Assembly (NCBI GenBank): GCA_022484805.1
Contig: JAKVKP010000006.1
Coordinates: forward strand, 36,806 to 100,805
Source of the DNA: Streptococcaceae bacterium
GTDB lineage: Bacteria; Bacillota; Bacilli; Lactobacillales; Streptococcaceae
DNA length: 64,000 nt
Reading direction: 5' to 3'
Made by a program: the position numbers and the translations under genes. The notes under the pieces were generated by a model. The model had not been told where the DNA came from. It saw only the letters and a program-made list of their open reading frames with translations, and ran no database searches. Shown here one piece after another: positions 27,349-36,420 of the stretch (positions are counted from its first letter, which is position 1; each line of letters opens with the position of its first letter).

Positions 27349-28761
27349 ATGGTTGTAGGTAGTCAAGCAAAAAGTGTGCAAACAGTTGTTATTGGTAGCG
27401 GACCCGGCGGTTACGTAGCTGCCATTCGTGCAGCTGAACTTGGACAAAAAGTAACCATTATAGAACGTGATTTTATCGGTGGTGTTTGTTTAAACGTCGG
27501 CTGTATTCCCTCTAAAGCCTTAATTAATGCTGGTCATAACTATTACTCTCAGATTCATTCAACGAATAGTATTATGGGTGTTCATTCCAAAGGAGCAACA
27601 CTAAACTGGGATGAAACACAAAAATGGAAGAATGAACAGGTCGTTAAAACATTGACTGGCGGCATTGGTATGCTTTTGAAAAAACATAAGATTGAAATTT
27701 TACGTGGTGAAGCACGTTTTAATGATAATCAAGTGATTAATGTTAGTTCTGAAGATGAGAGTCATTTACTAGAATTTGAAAAATGTATTATTGCGACAGG
27801 TAGTCGACCAATTGAAATTCCTGGCTTTGCTTTTAAAGGACGCGTAGTAAATTCAACTGGTGCACTTAGCTTACCAGAAGTACCAAAGCATTTAGTTGTA
27901 ATTGGTGGTGGTGTCATCGGTAGTGAATTAGCTGGTGCCTATGCAAACTTGGGTAGTAAAGTAACGATTATTGAAGGCTTACCTCACATCTTAAATGGCT
28001 TCGATAAAGAAATGTATAGCTTTGTTGTAGATGATTTTAAAGAAAAAGGTGTTGAAATTGTAACTAATGCCAAAGCGAAGGAAGCAATTCAAGATGATAA
28101 CTCAGTTAAGGTAGTTTACGAAGTAGATGGCGTTGAGCATCAAGTAGAAGCAGATTATTGTTTAGTTTCAGTAGGTCGCCGACCAAATACAGATGAAATC
28201 GGTATTAATAATACGGATGTTAAATTGACTGATCGTGGTCAAATTGTAGTGAATGATCGTCAACAAACGAGTGTTAGCCATATTTATGCAATTGGTGATA
28301 TCGTTGAAGGACCGATGTTAGCCCATAAGGCGAGCTATGAAGCAAAAATTGCGGCTGGTAATGTGGCAGGTGAGGACATCCAAAACTGCGCAATCTCAAT
28401 TCCGGCAGTTGCTTATTGTGATCCAGAATTGGCAACAATGGGTGAAACGGTAGAATCTGCCAAAGAAAAAAATCTTGACTTTATGATTAGTAAGTTTCCA
28501 TTTGCAGCCAACGGACGTGCAATTACCATGAATGCGACTAAGGGCTTTATTCGGATGTTAAGTGATAAAGCAACTGGCGTAATCATCGGTGCGCAAATTG
28601 CAGGCCCTGGTGCTAGTGATTTGATTAGTGAATTTGCCTTAGCAATTGAAAATGGCTTGACAACTGAGGATATCTCAATGACTGTTCACCCACATCCAAC
28701 ACTTGGTGAAGCAATTATGGATACAAGTGAGCTTGCTGATGGCATGCCAATTCATATTTAA
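27349..28761 (+). CDS. pdhD: Dihydrolipoyl dehydrogenase (E3)
   Basis: 470 aa flavoprotein disulfide reductase. FAD-binding GSGPGGYVAAIRAAELG (about 18-34), redox-active disulfide in GGVCLNVGCIPSKAL, NAD-binding GGGVIGSELAGAYANLG, second FAD motif YAIGDIV, and the C-terminal HPHPTLGE with the catalytic His-Glu pair are all present. It follows pdhC by 4 bases. A perfect stem terminator at 28782 ends the cluster. Confidence 0.95.
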   Translation: MVVGSQAKSVQTVVIGSGPGGYVAAIRAAELGQKVTIIERDFIGGVCLNVGCIPSKALINAGHNYYSQIHSTNSIMGVHSKGATLNWDETQKWKNEQVVKTLTGGIGMLLKKHKIEILRGEARFNDNQVINVSSEDESHLLEFEKCIIATGSRPIEIPGFAFKGRVVNSTGALSLPEVPKHLVVIGGGVIGSELAGAYANLGSKVTIIEGLPHILNGFDKEMYSFVVDDFKEKGVEIVTNAKAKEAIQDDNSVKVVYEVDGVEHQVEADYCLVSVGRRPNTDEIGINNTDVKLTDRGQIVVNDRQQTSVSHIYAIGDIVEGPMLAHKASYEAKIAAGNVAGEDIQNCAISIPAVAYCDPELATMGETVESAKEKNLDFMISKFPFAANGRAITMNATKGFIRMLSDKATGVIIGAQIAGPGASDLISEFALAIENGLTTEDISMTVHPHPTLGEAIMDTSELADGMPIHI

Positions 28762-28781
28762 TTTATTTTGTTAGTATTTTG

Positions 28782-28811
28782 AAAAGACTGAATTTAGATT
28801 CAGTCTTTTTA
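28782..28811 (+). terminator. Rho-independent terminator of the pdh cluster
   Basis: Arms AAAAGACTGAAT and ATTCAGTCTTTT with a 4-base loop; the right arm runs into a T tract. Confidence 0.9.
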
Positions 28812-28901
28812 ATTTTAATAAATTATTATAAGAATGACTTGTTATTTTCCAGTCACTTTGGGATACTTATTTAACAACACTAGATGATGATGGAGATGAC
28901 A

Positions 28902-29375
28902 ATGAATAATAATGATTACTTAATTCGCTTACGCTATGCCCTCAATCTTGATAATCAAACGATGCTTGAGATTTTTCAGCTTGGTGATGAGCAACTGGAT
29001 GCCCATCAGCTAGCAATTATCTTGACTAAAAAGGAAGATACCCTTTTGCCTGATGAGCCTTTATCTACTAAGCAGTTAGAAAAGTTTTTAAATGGTCTAA
29101 TTATCTTCAAACGAGGTGTTAAACCAGGCGCCAAACCAACATTTATTATTAATAATCATGATTGTATTAATAATGTTTTTATCAAAAAAGTAAAAATTGC
29201 CCTAGCGTTAACAAGTGATGATATTTTTGACATTTTTCGTCTTGCAGAATTTAATGTCTCTCTAGCTGAAATTTCAGCAATTCTAAGAAAAGTAGGCCAG
29301 CGAAATTATCAGGTAGCTGGTAATCAGTTCACCCGCAATTTTATCAAGGGCTTAACGATTAAATATCGTCAATAA
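28902..29375 (+). CDS. DUF1456 family protein (YehS-like)
   Basis: 157 aa made of two repeats of about 70 residues. Each begins with a similar pattern, NDYLIRLRYALNLDNQTMLEIFQL (residues 3-26) and NNVFIKKVKIALALTSDDIFDIFRL in the second half. This duplicated DUF1456 arrangement is characteristic of YehS. ATG at 28902 has GGAG 6 bases upstream; several earlier in-frame ATGs overlap that RBS. No function is established for the family. Confidence 0.88.
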   Translation: MNNNDYLIRLRYALNLDNQTMLEIFQLGDEQLDAHQLAIILTKKEDTLLPDEPLSTKQLEKFLNGLIIFKRGVKPGAKPTFIINNHDCINNVFIKKVKIALALTSDDIFDIFRLAEFNVSLAEISAILRKVGQRNYQVAGNQFTRNFIKGLTIKYRQ

Positions 29376-29468
29376 TCAAGAAATATTTTAAGTATAGAAA
29401 TTTTTGCATTTAAAAATTTTTATGCTTTTTTTGTGCAATTATCTCGTAATAACTAACGAGGGGGGCAT

Positions 29469-30113
29469 ATGGCGCAAATTGAATATTTTAAAAAATATTG
29501 GCAATATTTCGTAAGTGGTCTAGCGATAATCTTGATTATTTTATTTTTTATAATAAGTCAGCAATTAGGAACGGCAAATTTAGATTCGGTCGATTTAGCA
29601 GATATTGATTCAAATCAAACAGTCAGCAAGACAACGGAGTCTAGTAAAGCTCAGGATGATAGGGCTGAACCAATTCAAATTTATGTTGATATTAAGGGTG
29701 CAGTTGTTAAACCGGGTATTTATCAAGTATCTGAGCAATTAAGAGTCGCAGATGTTGTTCAAATGGCTGGTGGTATGATTGAGAATGCTGAAATCAAAGG
29801 TGTGAATTTGGCACAAAAATTGGCTGATGAGATGGTCATTTATGTTCCCTTTATTGGTGAAGTAATCGAAAATATTGCAATAGCACAAGCTGAGTCAGGC
29901 GATTCTGAGGTGGAAGATGCAAAAGTTAATTTAAATACAGCAACAGAAGCGGAGCTGCAAACAATTAGTGGAATTGGCGAAAAAAAATCAAAGGATATCA
30001 TTAATTATCGTCAAATAAATGGTGCTTTTCAAACGATAGAGGATTTAAAAAATGTTAGTGGGATTGGTAGCGCAACGATTGAAAAAATTAAAGATTACGT
30101 TACAATTAAATAG
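29469..30113 (+). CDS. comEA: Competence DNA receptor ComEA
   Basis: 214 aa. An N-terminal TM helix (about residues 15-33) is followed by a Ser/Thr-rich linker, an SLBB domain (about 70-130, IYVDIKGAVVKPGIYQV), another linker, and a C-terminal helix-hairpin-helix pair (KVNLNTATEAELQTISGIGEKK ... LKNVSGIGSATIEKIKDYV) that binds double-stranded DNA. It delivers DNA to the ComEC channel. A GAGGGGGG RBS precedes the ATG. It opens the classical comEA-comEB-comEC order. Confidence 0.93.
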   Translation: MAQIEYFKKYWQYFVSGLAIILIILFFIISQQLGTANLDSVDLADIDSNQTVSKTTESSKAQDDRAEPIQIYVDIKGAVVKPGIYQVSEQLRVADVVQMAGGMIENAEIKGVNLAQKLADEMVIYVPFIGEVIENIAIAQAESGDSEVEDAKVNLNTATEAELQTISGIGEKKSKDIINYRQINGAFQTIEDLKNVSGIGSATIEKIKDYVTIK

Positions 30114-30199
30114 TATCAACATTTTATTTTAAAAATTGTTTTTTGCTTTATAAATCTAATTGTTGATTAATAATATAAAAAATTTAGTGAGGTATCAAT

Positions 30200-30670
30200 A
30201 TGGAAAGAATCCCTTGGGATCAATATTTTATGGCGCAGGCTGTTTTGTTAGCGCTTAGGAGCACTTGTCCACGTTTGTCGGTTGGTGCAACTGTTGTTCG
30301 TGATAAACGAATTATTGCTGGTGGTTATAATGGCTCGGTTTCAGGAGAGGTCCATTGTGTTGATGAGGGATGCAAAATTGTCGATGGTCACTGTATTCGA
30401 ACCATTCATGCCGAAATGAATGCTATCTTGCAATGTGCAAAATTTGGCGTTTCAACAGATGGTGCGGAAATTTATGTGACGCACATGCCATGTGTTCATT
30501 GTACGAAACAAATTTTACAGGCAGGTATCCGAAAAATCCACTATCTGAATGATTATCATAATGATCCCTATGCGCTAGAATTAATTGATAAACTAGGCGT
30601 TGAAGTCAATCAAGTCGATTTAAATCCGCATTTCTTTAAACAATTAAATTTTGGAGATATGTTTGACTAA
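30200..30670 (+). CDS. comEB: ComEB, dCMP deaminase family
   Basis: 156 aa zinc-dependent deaminase. Zinc ligands and catalytic Glu are in T-I-H-A-E-M-N-A and P-C-V-H-C; additional Cys/His residues (CVDEGCKIVDGHC) are typical of deoxycytidylate deaminases. It converts dCMP to dUMP; it is retained in the comE operon but in B. subtilis is not essential for transformation. Its stop overlaps the comEC start. Confidence 0.93.
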   Translation: MERIPWDQYFMAQAVLLALRSTCPRLSVGATVVRDKRIIAGGYNGSVSGEVHCVDEGCKIVDGHCIRTIHAEMNAILQCAKFGVSTDGAEIYVTHMPCVHCTKQILQAGIRKIHYLNDYHNDPYALELIDKLGVEVNQVDLNPHFFKQLNFGDMFD

Positions 30671-32918
30671 ATTTTTTAGTCAATTACCATTAATTTATCT
30701 TGCATTAATCATTGCTGTTGTTTATTTTAATATTTTTTGCAGTGGCTTATTATGGTTGCTTTTATTGCTTTTTTTGGTCTATCGATTGAAGTATTATACG
30801 AATCAAGTTAAAATTACAGTTTTTGTTATTTTAACTTGTGTTTCACTTTTATTTTTTAGCAAAAATTATTCGATTCAGAAGCTTATCCATACGGTACCAG
30901 CTACACCAAAAAGTCTTTTGGTCCAAATGGATTCCATTCAGGTGGATGGTAATCAGCTTTCATTAGTTGGGCAAGATGGCACTCGCTCTTATCAGTGTTT
31001 TTATCAATTACCAACCGAAAAAGCTAAGAATTTTTGGCAAAATTATAATGGTAGAATACTTAAAATTGAGATTAAGGGAACGGTCAAACAAGCGGAAGGA
31101 CAACGCAATTTAAATGGATTTGATTATCAGAAATATTTAAAAAGCAAGGGTAATAGTCAACTTTTAACAATTAATAAAATTAATCATTTGAGCGCTACTC
31201 AGAGCTACCAGCCATTACTCAATGCTGCTAATTTACGTCGAAAATTAATTGTTTATATTCAAAATCATTTTGATAATCCGCTCGCCTCTTATATGCAGGG
31301 TCTCTTGCTTGGTCACTTACCTAAAGAATTTAGCGAATCCTTACGTATCTACTCGATGCTTGGCATTATTCATCTGTTTGCAATTTCTGGTATGCAGGTT
31401 GCTTTTTTTATCAATAAATTACATTTTTTCTTACGCCGCTTGGGCCTTATTCAAGAGCATTTAATCTATGCTGATTTACTTTTTAGCTTATTTTATATGG
31501 TTATCACAGGCTTTCAGATTTCAATTATTCGTGCTTTACTAGCTAATTTATTAAGTTATCGACAACTATCAAGCTATGATAATTTTGCGCTAACATTTTT
31601 GATTATTATTTTACTAAATCCATTATCGTTACTTGGACAATCAGCACAGCTTTCCTTTTTGCTTGCTTTTATTTTATTGCAGCTACAGCCAATTTTAAAA
31701 CGGGAAAAAGGCTTTTTATCAGAAATAAAAGGTGGTATATATGTTAGTTTAGGTATTTTACCCATGCTTTTATTTTATTTTTACGAGTGGCAGCCCTTAT
31801 CAATTTTATTAACAATTATTTTCTCTTTTCTATTTGATTATTTTATCCTTCCATTTCTTGTTATTTTATTTCTACTTTCACTGCTTCATATTACTTTTGA
31901 TTTTAATTTTATATTTCTTAAACTAGAAGAGATCATTATTCTTTGTTCCAAATTTAGCATAAAACCTTTAATAATCGGGCGCCCCGAACCACTTGTTTTT
32001 ATAATGATGTCACTAATTGTCTTTTTTATTTTTGATTCAATTTATCTCAGAAGGCCGATAAAAAAATTATGCTTTTGCCTTATCGGTCTCATTCTGTTTA
32101 CCAAATGGTCCCCCTTTGGAGTTTTCGCGGTCGTTGATGTTGGTCAAGGAGATTGTATTGTGATCCAAGCTCCCTTTAATCGACAAACAATTGTGATTGA
32201 TGTTGGAGGAAAATTGATAATTAAAAAGCCTGCTTGGCAAAATTCAATCTCCACAACGAATGCGGAAAAGACATTGCTCCCCTTTCTAAAATCAAGAGGG
32301 ATTAGTCGAATTGATTATTTGGTGGCGACACATACAGATTCAGATCATATAGGTGATTTATCTGTAGTCGCTCAGACAATAAGGATTAAGAATATTGTTT
32401 TAACCAGCGGCAGCTTAACTCAAGCTGATTTTAAAGCACAGCTAGCAGCGCTTCATCCGTTGCCTAAATTATGCGTAGTGAAAAGTGGGGACGTTTTAGC
32501 TTTTGGTCAGCAAAAATTGAATATTCTTTACCCGAAATATTCGACAGACGGTGGTAATAATGATTCAATTGTTCTATCCGGTAAGCTTTGGGGGATTGAG
32601 TATCTTCTAACGGGAGATTTGGAAAGTCAAGGTGAGGCTGATTTAATTCAACAATATCCAAATTTAACGGCAGATATTCTGAAGGTTGGGCATCATGGCA
32701 GCCAGACTTCATCCAGTGAAGCCTTTATTCAACAATTGAAGCCTAAAATAGCCATCATTTCTTGTGGTATCAATAACCGTTATCATCATCCCCATCCAAA
32801 AACATTGCAAACTTTAATCGAAAATCATGTTACAATAAAAAGAACGGATGAAGAAGGAATGGTTTATCTCAAAATTTTTCCATTAATAAATAATAAAGGA
32901 TTAAAGACAATCAAATGA
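30663..32918 (+). CDS. comEC: DNA uptake channel ComEC/Rec2
   Basis: 751 aa from the TTG at 30663, which lies about 7 bases after GGAG and overlaps comEB by 8 bases. An N-terminal hydrophobic block and OB-like part (residues ~60-190) are followed by the multi-TM Competence domain (about 190-470, including 'MLGIIHLFAISGMQVAF') and a metallo-beta-lactamase-like nuclease domain (VVDVGQGDCIVIQ ... ATHTDSDHIGD ... LKVGHHGSQTS). All three parts are intact and there is no frameshift, so a functional DNA channel is likely. The holA start overlaps its stop. Confidence 0.93.
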   Translation: MTKFFSQLPLIYLALIIAVVYFNIFCSGLLWLLLLLFLVYRLKYYTNQVKITVFVILTCVSLLFFSKNYSIQKLIHTVPATPKSLLVQMDSIQVDGNQLSLVGQDGTRSYQCFYQLPTEKAKNFWQNYNGRILKIEIKGTVKQAEGQRNLNGFDYQKYLKSKGNSQLLTINKINHLSATQSYQPLLNAANLRRKLIVYIQNHFDNPLASYMQGLLLGHLPKEFSESLRIYSMLGIIHLFAISGMQVAFFINKLHFFLRRLGLIQEHLIYADLLFSLFYMVITGFQISIIRALLANLLSYRQLSSYDNFALTFLIIILLNPLSLLGQSAQLSFLLAFILLQLQPILKREKGFLSEIKGGIYVSLGILPMLLFYFYEWQPLSILLTIIFSFLFDYFILPFLVILFLLSLLHITFDFNFIFLKLEEIIILCSKFSIKPLIIGRPEPLVFIMMSLIVFFIFDSIYLRRPIKKLCFCLIGLILFTKWSPFGVFAVVDVGQGDCIVIQAPFNRQTIVIDVGGKLIIKKPAWQNSISTTNAEKTLLPFLKSRGISRIDYLVATHTDSDHIGDLSVVAQTIRIKNIVLTSGSLTQADFKAQLAALHPLPKLCVVKSGDVLAFGQQKLNILYPKYSTDGGNNDSIVLSGKLWGIEYLLTGDLESQGEADLIQQYPNLTADILKVGHHGSQTSSSEAFIQQLKPKIAIISCGINNRYHHPHPKTLQTLIENHVTIKRTDEEGMVYLKIFPLINNKGLKTIK

Positions 32919-33952
32919 AGGCAATTAATACATTTAATCAAGCACTAGAAAATAATATTTCCAATTTTTGTTTTTATGGTGAGGATACTTTTTATCTCGA
33001 TTTAATCTTTGAAAATTTCAAAAATTTGTTAAGTCATAGGATTGATGATACTGAAACGATACGTTTAAATGCTGAAAAGGTTGATTTTCAGTTAATTTAT
33101 GATGAATTAAACACATTGCCCTTTTTTGGCGAAAAAAAATTAGTGATTATTGAAAATTTATTGGACATGACTGCTAAAAATAAAAATTTTTTAACAGATC
33201 AAGAGAAGAAAACCTTTATCAATTATCTAAAGAATCCAAATCAAACAACAATTTTGGTATTGTTAATTAACGGAAATATTGATAAAAGAAAAAAATTTAC
33301 TAAAGAATTGTTAAAAAATATTAGTGAAGTTAAGGCAGAAATTGTTGATGCGAAGGAAATCTATGAGTATTTAGCAAAGCTTAATCAGTCCTCACAAATT
33401 TTAAGTGAAAAACAATTACAATTAGTGATTGAATTGAGTAATGATCAGCTAGAGCTAGCCGTTACTCATTTTAAGAAATTACGAGCACTTTCAGAGACTG
33501 AATCTATAACCGATGAGCTGATTTACAAAAACCAAATTAAGGATCTTGCTCAAAACCTCTTTGATTTATCTAAGTATTTAATAACTGAGCAAACGGATGC
33601 TGCATTTTCATTGTTTTATGACTTGATGAAAGTTGCTAAGCCTGGGGAGTTGATTAAGATTAATGGTATATTGATTTCGCAGTTTCGTTTTTTTCTAAGC
33701 CTTAAAATTTTAATGGCTCAAGGTAAATCTAATGAGCAAATTGCTAATGAATTGAAAGGGATCAATACCAAACCAATTAATGCTAATCGAATTCGTTTTG
33801 CCAGTCGTGAGATTAAACGAGTAAGTGAGTCTTTTCTAGTAAAGGTTCAGCGTTTGTTGATTGAAACCGATTTTCAGATGAAGAGCGGTAGTCAAGATAA
33901 TCAACTTTTATTTGAGACATTAATGCTGAAAATTATTAATTTAAAAAAATAG
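32915..33952 (+). CDS. holA: DNA polymerase III delta subunit
   Basis: 345 aa clamp-loader subunit. The N-terminal FCFYGEDTFYLDLIFENF and NTLPFFGEKKLVIIENL segments and the middle 'KAEIVDAKEIYEYL' region match the Gram-positive HolA (YqeN) family; the C-terminal oligomerisation domain ends at FETLMLKII. The ATG overlaps the comEC stop (ATGA), continuing the comE operon as in many Bacillota. Confidence 0.92.
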   Translation: MKAINTFNQALENNISNFCFYGEDTFYLDLIFENFKNLLSHRIDDTETIRLNAEKVDFQLIYDELNTLPFFGEKKLVIIENLLDMTAKNKNFLTDQEKKTFINYLKNPNQTTILVLLINGNIDKRKKFTKELLKNISEVKAEIVDAKEIYEYLAKLNQSSQILSEKQLQLVIELSNDQLELAVTHFKKLRALSETESITDELIYKNQIKDLAQNLFDLSKYLITEQTDAAFSLFYDLMKVAKPGELIKINGILISQFRFFLSLKILMAQGKSNEQIANELKGINTKPINANRIRFASREIKRVSESFLVKVQRLLIETDFQMKSGSQDNQLLFETLMLKIINLKK

Positions 33953-34055
33953 CAATTATTTATTAAAATAATGCGTTAAAGTTAACAAATTAGTGTTTGC
34001 TTGATAAAATTGATTCAGTAATAAAATTAAATTTTATTTGAAAAGAGGATATGAA

Positions 34056-34262
34056 ATGGCTAATTTGGATGCAGGCAAAATTTTTGAAGAAATTAAAGAA
34101 GTAGTTGCAAAAGGCGATTTAAATAAAGCAAAGTCGCTGCTTGAAGCGCATAAAGATGACTTAGGTCCACTTTTTGAACAAGCTAAAGGCTTAATAGGTG
34201 ACCAAGCAGATAATGCAGAAGGTTTATTGAATAAGGTAAAAGGTTTTTTCGATAAAAAATAA
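34056..34262 (+). CDS. Small acidic helical protein
   Basis: 68 aa starting with MANLDAGKIFEEIKEVVAKG. It is amphipathic, rich in Ala, Lys, Asp and Glu, without Cys, TM segment or WxG motif. RBS GAGG lies 7-8 bases before the ATG at 34056. It sits where rpsT often follows holA in related genomes, but on the same strand and not resembling S20. It has its own likely promoter in the gap after holA. No family recognised; a small cytosolic stress or DNA-bending role would be guesswork. Confidence 0.65.
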   Translation: MANLDAGKIFEEIKEVVAKGDLNKAKSLLEAHKDDLGPLFEQAKGLIGDQADNAEGLLNKVKGFFDKK

Positions 34263-34360
34263 CTAATCAAGGATTCTTTGAAGTTTAATGATATTAATCA
34301 ATTTAACTGGTTATATACTATCTATTTTTAATGCAGCTTAAAACATTTCAAAATTTATAG

Positions 34361-34549
34361 TATACTATTAACAAATAGCACAAAAGATAATTGGCTTATG
34401 GATTAACTCTCAACGCTTGTTGCTAGAGGTTAACTCTATAAGCCTAAATTTTAGCATTGATGCTTAATTTTAGGAAGTTGGGAAAATGTATCTGACATAT
34501 GTTTTTTAATCATGCATGTTAAAGTTTTTTAGATAAGGAGCGACGAGAA
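34361..34549 (+). ncRNA. Structured leader RNA (candidate cis-regulator)
   Basis: A -10-like TATACT (34361-34366) is followed by about 180 bases without a gene. The first hairpin is long: outer stem GGCTTAT (34393-34399) / ATAAGCC (34438-34444), inner stem TTAACTCT / AGAGGTTAA, and a terminal CAAC-GCTT-GTTG. A second hairpin pairs 34443-34457 (CCTAAATTTTAGCAT) with 34460-34474 (ATGCTTAATTTTAGG), with two mismatches. The two share bases 34443-34444, so they could compete. I do not recognise a known riboswitch. The downstream genes encode a VOC protein and an RNA methyltransferase. Confidence 0.45.
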
Positions 34550-34939
34550 ATGTTTAGTAATTCTTTAAGTATTATGTTATATGTAAAAAATGTTGCTGAA
34601 TCAGTTGCATTTTGGCGTGAGCTTGGGTTTTATATTCAGAGCGAAACGGTGGTTGATGGTACATTAACTGCTGAAATTAAGCCGAGTGAATTTGCCGAGT
34701 TAACACTAGTACTGTACGATTTAGATTTTATTATGGCTAATTCACCGGAGGTTGCTGGCAACACGCCAAGTATCTTATTTCAAACGCCTGATATAACTGC
34801 GCTATATCAAAAAATTGTGCCATTAGGCTTACCGACAGGAGAAGTGATTCAGCTGCCAGATGGGGGATGCGTCTTTAATTTTTCAGATCCAGATGGCAAT
34901 TATTTTGCGGTTACTGAAAGTGAGACAATTATTGGATAA
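34550..34939 (+). CDS. VOC (glyoxalase/bleomycin-resistance-like) family protein
   Basis: 129 aa single VOC module. SIMLYVKNVAESVAFWRELGFY (beta-alpha-beta start), ELTLVLYDL, and PDGGCVFNFSDPDGNYFAV are typical; the final Asp/Glu pair region (FAVTESE) could provide a metal ligand. It is probably a dimeric metalloenzyme or binding protein of unknown substrate. Its 3' end overlaps the RNA methyltransferase start by 8 bases. Confidence 0.85.
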   Translation: MFSNSLSIMLYVKNVAESVAFWRELGFYIQSETVVDGTLTAEIKPSEFAELTLVLYDLDFIMANSPEVAGNTPSILFQTPDITALYQKIVPLGLPTGEVIQLPDGGCVFNFSDPDGNYFAVTESETIIG

Positions 34940-35678
34940 GATTAGCTCAAAGACAAATCAACGAATTAAGGCATTAAAAAAATTAGCGCATAAAAAATAC
35001 CGGCAAGAGGAATATTTAATTGAAGGCTTTCATTTGGTAGATGAAGCGCTTAAAAGTGATGCAGAGCTGGTCTTAGTTGTGACAACGGAGAATCAGCTTA
35101 CTAAAGTAGCGGCAATACTTTCACAACAGGTGGAATTATTACTGGTGACGGATGAAATTTTAAATGATTTAACAGATGCTAAAACACCTCAAGGCATTAT
35201 TGCTGTTGTTAGAAAAAAACAACCAAGTGAACAAAATTTTTCTGGACATTGGTTAGTCTTAGATAATGTTCAAGATCCAGGCAATGTCGGAACAATGATT
35301 CGGACTGCTGATGCAGCGGGGGTTGATGGTGTCATCATATCCAAAAATTCAGCTGACCTTTACAGTCCAAAAGTTTTGCGGTCAATGCAGGGCAGTCATT
35401 TTCATTTGCCGATTATGGAAGCTGATTTATTACCATTGCTTCAGAAGTTAAAGGGGCATGTGCCAATTTATGCGAGCACCTTGAGTGCGAATTCAGTTGA
35501 TTATCGAACAATTCCAAATTGTGCTGATTGGTTTTTGGTTATGGGCAATGAAGGTGCGGGGATTTCCAAAGATGTTCAAAAGATGGCTGATCAATTCGTA
35601 CATATTCCAATGGTAGGTCAGGCGGAATCATTGAATGTTGCGATTGCGACAGGTGTTTTATTGTTTCGTTGGCTATAA
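34932..35678 (+). CDS. TrmH/SpoU-family 23S rRNA 2'-O-methyltransferase
   Basis: 248 aa from a TTG at 34932. An N-terminal substrate-binding domain (HKKYRQEEYLIEGFHLVDEAL) precedes a SPOUT (alpha/beta-knot) domain with motif 1 VLDNVQDPGNVGTMIRTADAAG, motif 2 WFLVMGNEGAGIS and motif 3 HIPMVGQAESLNVAIATGVLLF. All three knot motifs are intact. It resembles the YsgA/RlmB-type enzymes acting on ribosomal RNA with S-adenosylmethionine; the exact nucleotide is unknown. The start is chosen because upstream in-frame codons lie inside the VOC gene. Confidence 0.9.
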   Translation: MDKISSKTNQRIKALKKLAHKKYRQEEYLIEGFHLVDEALKSDAELVLVVTTENQLTKVAAILSQQVELLLVTDEILNDLTDAKTPQGIIAVVRKKQPSEQNFSGHWLVLDNVQDPGNVGTMIRTADAAGVDGVIISKNSADLYSPKVLRSMQGSHFHLPIMEADLLPLLQKLKGHVPIYASTLSANSVDYRTIPNCADWFLVMGNEGAGISKDVQKMADQFVHIPMVGQAESLNVAIATGVLLFRWL

Positions 35679-35761
35679 AAGTTAAATTTTGTTAAGAATA
35701 GAGCTGTTAACGTTTTCATTTATGTATAATGAAGCCATTCTATGAAATATCGAGGTAAATA

Positions 35762-36256
35762 ATGAAAGTAAATTATTGGCAAAATGATGAAGAGTATTTG
35801 ACTTATGTCTCAGCATTGTTAGAAACTGAAGAAGTTAAACGATTAGATCAATTTGTACAGCATCATTATTCTACTCGTTTAGAACATTCAATCCATGTTT
35901 CATATACTAGTTACAAATTAGCAAAATTATTTAGAGGTAATGCACGCGCAACCGCAAGAGCTGGTCTTTTGCATGATATGTTTTATTATGATTGGCGTGA
36001 TACTAAATTTGAGTCTGGCAGTCATGCCTATATGCACCCACGAATTGCTCTAAAAAATGCTGAAAAAATTACAACAATTTCTTTGCTTGAAGCAGATATT
36101 ATTGTCAAGCATATGTGGGGGGCAACCATTGCACCACCCAAATATAAAGAAAGCTTTATTGTTACCTTTGTTGATAAATATTGGGCAATTAAAGAAGCAA
36201 TTACCCCAATTCGCCAACGTGTAAGTACAGCTTTCAGATATAGCTTTAATAGCTAG
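35762..36256 (+). CDS. HD-domain phosphohydrolase
   Basis: 164 aa. The HD pattern is LEHSIHVSYTSYK (first His), ARAGLLHDMFYYD (His-Asp), and a late VTFVDKYWAIKE (Asp), with HPRIALKNAEKI between. This fits the metal-dependent HD phosphohydrolases of unknown nucleotide or phosphoester substrate (YfbR-like size, about 160-190 aa). It follows the rRNA methyltransferase by 83 bases and has its own terminator. Confidence 0.85.
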   Translation: MKVNYWQNDEEYLTYVSALLETEEVKRLDQFVQHHYSTRLEHSIHVSYTSYKLAKLFRGNARATARAGLLHDMFYYDWRDTKFESGSHAYMHPRIALKNAEKITTISLLEADIIVKHMWGATIAPPKYKESFIVTFVDKYWAIKEAITPIRQRVSTAFRYSFNS

Positions 36257-36274
36257 ACATAAATAACGAGTATT

Positions 36275-36306
36275 AGTAGCCAATCTTCGGTTGGTTACTT
36301 TTTTTG
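36275..36306 (+). terminator. Rho-independent terminator
   Basis: Arms AGTAGCCAA (36275-36283) and TTGGTTACT (36291-36299) followed by eight T. Confidence 0.85.
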
Positions 36307-36420
36307 ACTAAAAGATCAACATGGATGTTTGACAGCCTACTTCGGACAACTGCCGTTTTGTATTGTTCAAGCCTGCCCTGAATGCGCGGTAGTTTTAAAA
36401 TTACTTTCATGCAAATAAAA

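Noticed and set aside
28884..28901. Upstream in-frame ATGs of the DUF1456 gene as the start
   Set aside because: They overlap the GGAG ribosome site; ATG 28902 has correct spacing and matches family length.
34056..34262. WXG100/EsxA-type T7SS substrate
   Set aside because: It is small and helical, but there is no W-x-G turn or C-terminal Y-x-x-x-D/E signal.
34393..34444. tRNA gene (7-bp acceptor-like stem GGCTTAT/ATAAGCC)
   Set aside because: Only 52 bases long, no T-loop or anticodon arm; it is a single long hairpin.
34425..34450. preQ1-I riboswitch-like AGAGGTTA...CTCTATAA
   Set aside because: The loop is far too short for the preQ1 pocket and no queuosine gene follows.
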